A stretch of 64,000 nt of DNA. Origin: DAOUAT01 sp964551735. GTDB taxonomy: Bacteria > Chloroflexota > Anaerolineae > CG2-30-64-16. The translations under genes were made by a program, and so were the position numbers. The number at the start of each line of letters is the position of its first letter. Within the stretch, counting starts at the first letter, position 1. The stretch covers positions 99,761 to 163,760 of the forward strand of contig CAZKEF010000010.1 in assembly GCA_964551735.1 (NCBI GenBank), written 5' to 3'. A model generated the notes under the pieces. It had not been told where the DNA came from and made no database searches. It was given only the letters and a program-made list of their open reading frames with translations. Below, in pieces: positions 1-7,286 of this stretch.

Positions 1-1
1 C

Positions 2-670
2 GACTACTTCGGTATCGCCAGCCTGGGCTTCTCCATCGTGGTCTACACCCTGATGGTCAACTCCGATACGATCCTGCCGTTCCCAGAGATGAAGGGCGGC
101 CGCGGCATGATCGGCATCCCGAAGCTGACAACCTGGTTCTGGGCCTTTTTCTTCCTGCTGGTGGTGATCATCTTAATGCGTAATCTGATCTATTCCAGCA
201 CAGGGCGCGCCATCATGTCGGTGCGCGAGGATGAGACCGCAGCCAAGGCGATGGGCATCAACGTGGCGTATTACAAGCTGCTGGCGTTCGTGGTCGGTAG
301 CTTCATGGCCGGGTTGGGCGGTGCGGTCTACGCACACTATATCGGCTTTCTCAGCCCCGGCCAGTTCACCTTCTTGATCGGGTTCAACCCGATGATTATT
401 GTGGTGTTCGGCGGGCTGGGCAGTATGACGGGCACCTTGGCCGCGTCGTTCGGCTGGATCTTCTTCCTGGAAGGCTTGCTGCGCGTGCTTTTGGGCCAGC
501 TTGGCACCGAGGCGCCTACCTGGCGGTTCGTGCTTTACCCGATCGCGCTCCTGCTGTTGATGCTCTTGCGTCCGCAAGGCCTGTTGGGCAACGTCGAGTG
601 GGGCTTTTTGAAGAAGCCGGTATTCCAGCTTCGCAGCGCCGACGGTGCCGAAGCACAGGCTGTGAAATGA
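2..670 (+). CDS. livM: Branched-chain amino acid ABC transporter permease LivM (partial, 5' end outside window)
   Basis: This is the C-terminal 222 residues of a LivM-type membrane permease of a LIV-I (HAAT) importer. The frame is open from base 2, so the start lies outside the window. Several hydrophobic spans are visible. The cytoplasmic coupling loop (SVREDETAAKAMGIN) is the site where this family contacts its ATPases. The gene ends 10 bases before livG and clearly belongs to the same operon as livG and livF. The substrate is probably leucine, isoleucine or valine, but related systems carry amides, urea or other amino acids, so the exact substrate is open. Confidence 0.93.
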   Translation, partial: DYFGIASLGFSIVVYTLMVNSDTILPFPEMKGGRGMIGIPKLTTWFWAFFFLLVVIILMRNLIYSSTGRAIMSVREDETAAKAMGINVAYYKLLAFVVGSFMAGLGGAVYAHYIGFLSPGQFTFLIGFNPMIIVVFGGLGSMTGTLAASFGWIFFLEGLLRVLLGQLGTEAPTWRFVLYPIALLLLMLLRPQGLLGNVEWGFLKKPVFQLRSADGAEAQAVK

Positions 671-680
671 GGAGGCGACG

Positions 681-1514
681 ATGATACCCAATATCCCAAA
701 CACAATCTCGCCTGATACTGCGCAGCCCGTGCTGGAGATCCGGGGCCTGGCGAAGGTTTTCGGCGGCTTGCGCGCAGTGAGCAACTTCGACCTGACGGTG
801 CAGAAGGGCGCGCTGGACGGCCTGATCGGGCCCAACGGCGCAGGCAAGACCACGGTCTTCAACATGATCAGCGGCCTCTACGTGCCGACAGAGGGCAACA
901 TCTGCGTGGTTGGCGAGAGCATCGTCGGCTACGAGCCCCATGAGATCACCAACATGGGGATCGGCCGCACCTTCCAGAACATCCGCCTGTTCCCCAACCT
1001 GACCGTGCTGGACAATGTGCGTATCGCTTATCATCCGCACGCGGGCTACAGCATGGCCGACGGCTTGCGGCGCAACGGCAGGTTCGCCGCCAAAGAGCAT
1101 GAACTGACGGAGCGGGCGCAGGACTTCCTGGCCATCTTCGGCCTGGAGCGTTATCAAAACGAGCTGGCAAAGAACCTGCCTTACGGCGAGCAGCGCCGGG
1201 TGGAGATCGCCCGCGCGCTGGCCAGCGACCCGAAGTTGTTGCTGTTGGACGAACCCGCGGCCGGTATGAACCCCGCCGAGATCGGCCGGCTGATGGAGTA
1301 CATCCATTTCATCCGTGACCGTTTCAAGCTCACCATTCTGCTCATCGAGCACCAGATGCGGTTGGTGATGAATATCTGCGAGCGGTTAACTGTCATGGAC
1401 TTCGGCCAGGTGATCGCGCGCGGCACCCCCAGGGAAGTGCAAGACAACCCGCAAGTGATCGAGGCGTACCTGGGCCGCGGCGCGATCGCCAAGGCCGGCG
1501 TGCGGCAGGACTGA
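681..1514 (+). CDS. livG: Branched-chain amino acid ABC transporter ATP-binding protein LivG
   Basis: 277-residue cytoplasmic ATPase of the LIV-type importer. Walker A is GPNGAGKTT, the signature region is YGEQRRVEIARAL, and Walker B is LLLLDEPAAGMNP followed by the switch histidine in LLIEHQM. The YGEQRR form of the signature, in place of LSGGQ, is typical of LivG and separates it from LivF next door. The ATG is preceded by GGAGG. About 20 extra N-terminal residues precede the ABC core (VLEIRGLAKVFGG). It is co-transcribed between livM and livF. Confidence 0.95.
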   Translation: MIPNIPNTISPDTAQPVLEIRGLAKVFGGLRAVSNFDLTVQKGALDGLIGPNGAGKTTVFNMISGLYVPTEGNICVVGESIVGYEPHEITNMGIGRTFQNIRLFPNLTVLDNVRIAYHPHAGYSMADGLRRNGRFAAKEHELTERAQDFLAIFGLERYQNELAKNLPYGEQRRVEIARALASDPKLLLLDEPAAGMNPAEIGRLMEYIHFIRDRFKLTILLIEHQMRLVMNICERLTVMDFGQVIARGTPREVQDNPQVIEAYLGRGAIAKAGVRQD

Positions 1515-1523
1515 GGGACGACC

Positions 1524-2234
<711 letters not shown>

Positions 2235-2238
2235 TTCG

Positions 2239-2266
2239 ATAGTGCAATAGAATAGTGCGATAGTGC
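2239..2266 (+). repeat. Three direct copies of ATAGTGC in the livF to binding-protein gap
   Basis: The heptamer ATAGTGC occurs at 2239-2245, 2252-2258 and 2260-2266, directly after livF and 70-100 bases ahead of the next gene's start. The stretch is AT-richer than its surroundings. It could be an operator or a remnant of a short tandem repeat; no regulator can be assigned from sequence. Confidence 0.4.
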
Positions 2267-2336
2267 GGTCGGCTTGATCAGTCTATCAATCTATCGTTCT
2301 ACCGACATCCATCCCACATCTCAAGGAGGAAAGGTC

Positions 2337-4049
2337 ATGTTTCGGAATAGATCAGCCTTTGCGGTGCTCGCGTTCGTGATGATCGCGGCCGTCCTGCTGG
2401 GTGCGTGCGCGCAGCCAGCGCCGACCCCGGCGCCACAGGCCCCTGCGGCCCAGGCGCCAGCTCAGACCCAACCGACCGAAGCGCCCCAACCGACTGAGGC
2501 GCCTAAGCCCAGCATCCTGGTCTACGGCCAGGGCGGCGACGCCGTGATGCTCGACCCCGCTAACGTGACCGACGGCTTCTCTTTGAAGATCACGCGCCAG
2601 ATTTACGACACCCTGGTCGAGTTCAAGGATGACACCTTCGAGCTCATCCCGGCGTTGGCGACTGAATGGGTTAACTCGGCCGATGGCAAGGAGTGGACCT
2701 TCAAGCTGCGCCAGGGTGTGAAATTCCATGACGGCACGCCGTGGAACGCGGATGCGGCCAAGTTCAATTTCGACCGCTGGATGTATACCAAGAATGAATA
2801 CCACATCGGCGCCTTCGAATATTGGAAGAGCATGTGGGGCGGTTACAAGGATCAGGAAGTCAAGGATGCTAACGGCAACGTGACGGGGACGGAGGACAAG
2901 AGCACCATCACCGATGTCACCATCGTGGACGAGTACACCATCAAGCTCACCCTGACCCAACCGGTGGCGCCTTTCTTGTTGAACATCTCCATGCCCGCCT
3001 TTGCGTTCGCCAGCCCCGAGGCGATCAAGAAAGCTGGTGACGCCTACGGTACGCCGGCCGGCGGCGCAGTGGGCACCGGCCCCTTTGTGTACAAGGACTG
3101 GGTCAAGGATGATCGCGTCACCCTGACGGCCAACGCGGATTACTTCATGGGCAAGCCGGGCGTGGACCAAGTGGTGGTGCGGGCGATCAAGGATAACTCC
3201 GCCCGCCTGGCCGCCCTCAAGGCCGGCGAGATCATGGTGGCCGACAACTTGGGGCCGGATGATATGGCGCCCATTCGGGCCGACTCGAACCTGGCGGTGG
3301 TGATGCGGCCAGCGTTCAACATCGCCTACCTGGCCTTCAACAACGAGACACCGCCGTTCGACAATGTCAAGGTGCGCCAGGCCTTCGCCCATGCCATCAA
3401 CAAGCAGGCCATCGTGGATGGTCTCTACGGTGGCACCGCGATCGTGGCTAACCAGTTCATGCCGCCATCCATCGCCCTGGGATACCACACCGAACTCGAG
3501 GAAGCTTATCCCTACGATACAGCCAAGGCCAAGCAGCTTTTGGCTGAGGCGGGCTTCCCCGACGGCCTGGAGACCGATCTGTGGTATATGCCGGTTTCTC
3601 GCCCATACTACCCCACGCCCCAGAAGGTGGCCGAGGCCTTCGCCACAGACCTGGCCGAAGCGGGCATCACCGCGAACTTGAAGACCCAGGACTGGAGCGC
3701 CTACCTGGCCGACCGCGGCCTGGGCAAGCTGCCGGTCTACATGTTGGGCTGGACGGGCGACAACGGCGACCCGGACAACTTCCTGTACGTGTTCTTCGGC
3801 AAGAAGACGCCGGGCTACGGCAACTACGGCAACACCGAGGTACACAAGATCCTGGCCGACGCGCAGGCGAACACGGATCCAGCCGTGCGCGAGAAGCTCT
3901 ACAAGCAGGCGGCTGAACTGATCCAGGCCGACAGCCCCTTCGTCCCGATTGCCCATGCGAACCCGCCGTTGGGCGCCAGCGTGCGCGTCGGTAACTTCAA
4001 GCCGCACCCGACCGGTGGCGAGTCATGGTTCAAGGTCACCGTGAAGTAG
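2337..4049 (+). CDS. Family-5 (peptide/nickel type) ABC transporter substrate-binding lipoprotein
   Basis: 570-residue extracytoplasmic binding protein of the SBP_bac_5 (DppA/OppA) family. The frame stays open to a more upstream codon, but the ATG at 2337 is preceded by AAGGAGG and begins a proper lipoprotein signal (MFRNRS, hydrophobic stretch, LGAC with Cys24), so it is chosen. A Pro/Thr/Gln-rich stalk (about 25-55) follows. Family landmarks appear in normal order: an N-terminal LVYGQGGD strand, VKFHDGTPW near residue 140, GTGPFVYKDW, and PPFDNVKVRQAFAHAI. It heads an operon with two Dpp-type permeases. The ligand is probably a short peptide or similar solute, but this family also binds sugars, opines and nickel. 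It serves as an unpermuted comparison for the chimeric protein at 7287. Confidence 0.92.
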   Translation: MFRNRSAFAVLAFVMIAAVLLGACAQPAPTPAPQAPAAQAPAQTQPTEAPQPTEAPKPSILVYGQGGDAVMLDPANVTDGFSLKITRQIYDTLVEFKDDTFELIPALATEWVNSADGKEWTFKLRQGVKFHDGTPWNADAAKFNFDRWMYTKNEYHIGAFEYWKSMWGGYKDQEVKDANGNVTGTEDKSTITDVTIVDEYTIKLTLTQPVAPFLLNISMPAFAFASPEAIKKAGDAYGTPAGGAVGTGPFVYKDWVKDDRVTLTANADYFMGKPGVDQVVVRAIKDNSARLAALKAGEIMVADNLGPDDMAPIRADSNLAVVMRPAFNIAYLAFNNETPPFDNVKVRQAFAHAINKQAIVDGLYGGTAIVANQFMPPSIALGYHTELEEAYPYDTAKAKQLLAEAGFPDGLETDLWYMPVSRPYYPTPQKVAEAFATDLAEAGITANLKTQDWSAYLADRGLGKLPVYMLGWTGDNGDPDNFLYVFFGKKTPGYGNYGNTEVHKILADAQANTDPAVREKLYKQAAELIQADSPFVPIAHANPPLGASVRVGNFKPHPTGGESWFKVTVK

Positions 4050-4131
4050 GACGTGCTGGGTGAAGCGTGCTGCGACTGCCGGAAAGGCTTCACCATCAAC
4101 GCATGACGCAGCACGTGATGGTTACACTTTT

Positions 4132-4170
4132 GGGGGCGAGGCGCTCGTTTCGTATGGACACCTCGCCCCC
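4132..4170 (+). terminator. Hairpin between binding-protein and permease genes (attenuator or weak terminator)
   Basis: A perfect 10-bp stem, GGGGGCGAGG (4132-4141) with CCTCGCCCCC (4161-4170), lies 83 bases after the binding-protein stop and 20 bases before the permease ATG. There is no clean U-run, so partial termination or 3'-end protection of the binding-protein message is more likely than a full stop. A longer imperfect dyad (ACGTGCTG ... CAGCACGT, 4051-4116) sits just upstream. Confidence 0.5.
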
Positions 4171-4190
4171 TGTTATGAGATGAGCAGCCC

Positions 4191-5276
4191 ATGATCCGTT
4201 ACGCTATCCGTCGCTTGCTCTCGCTCATCCCGGTGCTCCTGGGCATCTCGGTCCTGGTGTTCCTGTTCCTGCGCCTGATCCCCGGCGACCCCGCGTTGGC
4301 GATGCTGGGTGAGCGGGCGACCCCTGAAAGCGTCGCGCGCATCCGCACCGAGATGGGCCTGGATCGGCCGCTGTTCTTCGATCTCCAGCCGTTGCAGCAG
4401 GCCGGCTATAACCCGGTGGCTGCGGCGCGTGCTGGCTGGCAACCCTTGGATAGCCAATACTTCCGCTTCCTGGGGCGCATCCTGCGCGGAGACCTGGGCA
4501 CCTCAGTCCACAGCCGCCAACCGGTCATGCAGGAGGTGCGCCAGCGTCTGCCGGCCACAATGGAGCTGGCCCTCGGCGCGATCCTGGTGGCCGTGCTGAT
4601 CGGCATCCCGGCCGGCATCATCGCGGCCACGCGTTACAACTCCATCTTCGATTACGCCAGCATGCTGGTCGCGCTGATCGGCGTATCCATGCCGGTGTTC
4701 TGGCTTGGCCTGATGCTGGTCTGGTTCTTTGGTGTACAACGCGACTGGCTGCCGGTGGGGGGGCGGCTGGACGCGATCATGGCGTTCGACCTGGAGGCCA
4801 AGACCCGCTTCATGCTGCTGGATACGCTGGCCACCGGGAACCTGACCCTGGTCTGGGATGCCCTCAAGCATCTCATTTTGCCCTCGGTCGCGTTGGGGAC
4901 GATCCCCATGGCGATCATCGCCCGCATGACGCGCGCCAGCATGCTCGAAGTGATGAGCCAGGACTATATCCGCACCGCCAAGGCCAAAGGGTTGCGGGAG
5001 CAGGCCGTGATCGTCCGCCACGCGCTGAAGAACGCCTTCCTGCCCGTCATCACGGTGATCGGCTTGCAGGTGGGCGTCCTGCTGGGCGGTGCAGTGCTCA
5101 CGGAGACCATCTTCAGTTGGCCAGGCATGGGGCGTTGGATTTACGATGCCATCATCGCGCGCGATTACCCCATCGTTCAGGGCGCGATCCTGGTGCTGGC
5201 GATGATCTTTGTGGTGGTCAACCTGCTAGTCGATCTTTCGTATGCCTTCCTCGACCCGCGGATCCGGTACGACTAG
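4191..5276 (+). CDS. Dpp/Opp-type ABC transporter permease (DppB-like)
   Basis: 361-residue inner-membrane permease of the peptide/nickel family. It has the N-terminal signature (LLSLIPVLLGISVLVFLFLRLIPGDPA region) of DppB/OppB proteins. The cytoplasmic coupling loop is DYIRTAKAKGL followed by RHALKNA, the ATPase contact motif. About six membrane spans are visible. An extra segment of about 30 residues (near 65-95, QPLQQAGYNPVAAARAGW) separates the first span from the conserved RGDLG motif. It follows the binding-protein gene in an operon and precedes the DppC-like gene by 8 bases. Confidence 0.93.
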   Translation: MIRYAIRRLLSLIPVLLGISVLVFLFLRLIPGDPALAMLGERATPESVARIRTEMGLDRPLFFDLQPLQQAGYNPVAAARAGWQPLDSQYFRFLGRILRGDLGTSVHSRQPVMQEVRQRLPATMELALGAILVAVLIGIPAGIIAATRYNSIFDYASMLVALIGVSMPVFWLGLMLVWFFGVQRDWLPVGGRLDAIMAFDLEAKTRFMLLDTLATGNLTLVWDALKHLILPSVALGTIPMAIIARMTRASMLEVMSQDYIRTAKAKGLREQAVIVRHALKNAFLPVITVIGLQVGVLLGGAVLTETIFSWPGMGRWIYDAIIARDYPIVQGAILVLAMIFVVVNLLVDLSYAFLDPRIRYD

Positions 5277-5284
5277 AGCAGCCT

Positions 5285-6190
5285 ATGAGCACATCCATTA
5301 ATGCCTCACCGGACACTATTCTCGATATGAAGGGCCGCAAGGAATCGAGCCTGGCCAAAGATGCATGGCGGCGGTTCACGCAGAATGGCGCAGCGCGCGC
5401 CGGCATGATCATCGTCTTGATCTTCACGCTGACTGCGCTGCTGGCACCCATCGTCGCGCCGTACAATCCGCGCACCGACAGGAACTTGACCAACCGCCTC
5501 AAGCCGCCTTCGCTCACGCATCCCTTCGGCACCGATGATCTGGGCCGTGACATCTTTACGCGGGTCGTGCATGGCTCTCAGATCTCCTTGCGCGTCGGTC
5601 TGGTGGCCGTGGGCATCGCGATGGTCATCGGCACTTTTTTGGGGATGATCGCCGCCTACGTGGGCAAGGGCATAGACAGCGTGATCATGCGGTTGATGGA
5701 CATCATGCTGGCGTTTCCCTCCACTCTGCTGGCGATTGCTATCGTCGCGCTGCGCGGGCCGGGCATCTTCAACACCATGTTGGCGGTGGGCATCGTCCGC
5801 ATCCCGGTCTACGCGCGCATCGCGCGTTCCAGCGTGTTATCTATCAAGTCGCGGGATTACGTCGAGGCTGCGCGTTCGGTCGGGGTGGGCGGGCCGCGTA
5901 TCCTGGGCCTCCACATTTTGCCCAACAGCCTTTCCCCGATCATCGTCCAGGCCACCCTCGGCATCGCCACCGCGCTGCTGGACGCGGCCGCGCTGGGCTT
6001 CCTGGGCCTGGGTGCGCAACCCCCTGCCCCCGAATGGGGCGCCATGTTGTCGCAGGGTTACCAGCAGTTGTTCAACAACGCGCCCTGGGTGGTCTTCTTT
6101 CCGGGCGTAGCCATCATGCTTACCGTTCTGGGCTTCAATCTGTTGGGTGATGGCCTGCGCGATGCGCTGGATCCCCGGATGAAGAAGTAA
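5285..6190 (+). CDS. Dpp/Opp-type ABC transporter permease (DppC-like)
   Basis: 301-residue partner permease of the preceding DppB-like protein. The open frame extends upstream into the previous gene, but ATG 5285 gives the normal DppC N-terminus: a charged cytosolic tail, then AGMIIVLIFTLTALLAPIVAP. The family motif HPFGTDDLGRDIFTRV lies near residue 80, and the coupling loop is SRDYVEAARSVGVGG. The C-terminal GLRDALDPRMKK is classic for this family. No DppD/DppF ATPase follows; instead a hydrolase gene starts directly after the stop. Confidence 0.93.
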   Translation: MSTSINASPDTILDMKGRKESSLAKDAWRRFTQNGAARAGMIIVLIFTLTALLAPIVAPYNPRTDRNLTNRLKPPSLTHPFGTDDLGRDIFTRVVHGSQISLRVGLVAVGIAMVIGTFLGMIAAYVGKGIDSVIMRLMDIMLAFPSTLLAIAIVALRGPGIFNTMLAVGIVRIPVYARIARSSVLSIKSRDYVEAARSVGVGGPRILGLHILPNSLSPIIVQATLGIATALLDAAALGFLGLGAQPPAPEWGAMLSQGYQQLFNNAPWVVFFPGVAIMLTVLGFNLLGDGLRDALDPRMKK

Positions 6191-7084
6191 GTGGAGCTCA
6201 TTTCCCTTACCCCCTCTGCCTATCACCTCCGCGGCGGCAGCAATGCCGGGCTGATCATCCAGGATGGTCGCGCCGTGCTGGTGGACACCGGCCTGGATCG
6301 TGATACCGCCAAGAAGATCCTGCGCCACATTGGGAGCTTGAAGGTCCAGTTAGCCGCAGTGATCATCACCCACGCGCATGCCGATCACTTCGGCGGCGCA
6401 GCACTGATCCGGGCGCGGGTGGGCGTGCCGGTCTACGCGCCCGCTTGGGAAGCGGATGTGGTGGCCAATCCGCTTTGGGAGCCGGTGTATCTGTTCTCCG
6501 GCGCGCTGCCTCCGGCCGAGCTGCGCCAGAAGTTCACCCTGGCCGAGGCATGTCCGGTGGATGCGGCATTGGGGGTTGGGGATCAGGTGCTGGGTGATGT
6601 GCCGTGTACGGTCACCCCCGCGCCGGGGCATTCACCCAATCAGGTGATGATCGCAGGCGGCGGGGTTTGCTTTGTGGCGGATGCCGTTTTCGCGCCCGAT
6701 GTGTTGCACAAACATGGCATCCCGTTCTACGTGGACGTGGATCCGGCCCTTACCAGCCTGGCAAATCTGGCCGCGCTGGATGGCCAGTATGCCCGGTTCG
6801 TGCCCGGACACGGCCCTGCGGTGGCGCAGATCGCGCCATGGTGCGTTGAGAACGCGGCTCGCCTGGTCGAAATCCGCGAAACCGTCGCGGCCGCACTGGC
6901 GGACGGTGATGACCTGGGTAATATCGTCCGCCGGACAGCGGACCGTCTCGCCCTGACCATCCCCACCCCGGCCATTTATTGGTTGACGCAGACGACTGTC
7001 AGTGCCTGCCTGGTTTCACTGCAGCGGGCCGGCCGCGCGGTTGTCACCACGGCTTGTAACCGTCTTTTGTGGCAGGCCGCCTGA
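6191..7084 (+). CDS. Metallo-beta-lactamase-fold hydrolase
   Basis: 297-residue cytosolic hydrolase of the metallo-beta-lactamase superfamily (glyoxalase II-like branch). The zinc site is visible: ITHAHADHFGG near residues 57-67, the downstream histidine in PAPGHSPNQ, the aspartate in FVADAVF, and the final histidine in VPGHGP. It starts with GTG directly abutting the DppC-like stop, so it is translationally coupled to the transporter operon. The substrate is unknown. A thioester, lactone or phosphodiester from the imported compound is a reasonable guess, but nothing in the sequence decides it. Confidence 0.88.
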   Translation: MELISLTPSAYHLRGGSNAGLIIQDGRAVLVDTGLDRDTAKKILRHIGSLKVQLAAVIITHAHADHFGGAALIRARVGVPVYAPAWEADVVANPLWEPVYLFSGALPPAELRQKFTLAEACPVDAALGVGDQVLGDVPCTVTPAPGHSPNQVMIAGGGVCFVADAVFAPDVLHKHGIPFYVDVDPALTSLANLAALDGQYARFVPGHGPAVAQIAPWCVENAARLVEIRETVAAALADGDDLGNIVRRTADRLALTIPTPAIYWLTQTTVSACLVSLQRAGRAVVTTACNRLLWQAA

Positions 7085-7096
7085 ATCGCAGCCTGT

Positions 7097-7124
7097 TTGA
7101 CTTTCTCCCCCAACACGCTATAAT
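7097..7124 (+). promoter_or_regulatory. Sigma-70-type promoter for the chimeric transporter operon
   Basis: TTGACT (7097-7102), a 16-base spacer, and a perfect TATAAT (7119-7124). It lies 13 bases after the hydrolase stop and drives the operon starting at 7287, leaving a leader of about 155 bases. That leader also contains a stray GGAGG at 7206, followed later by the real ribosome site GGAGGAG at 7272. Confidence 0.72.
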
Positions 7125-7286
7125 AGCGACTTGCCTTATATGACTTCCTCGTGCGTCCGCACAGCGCAGTGTTTGACGTATGGAACGACTTAGTGCGCAA
7201 ATAAGGAGGTGCGGCCCCCAAGACAACCGATGGTCTGTTTGCCTTTAGCATCCTATCGAGTTCTCACAAACGGAGGAGAGTCCAAG

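Noticed and set aside
2352..4007. 551-codon minus-strand frame opposite the binding-protein gene
   Set aside because: Shadow frame; the plus strand encodes a standard lipoprotein binding protein.
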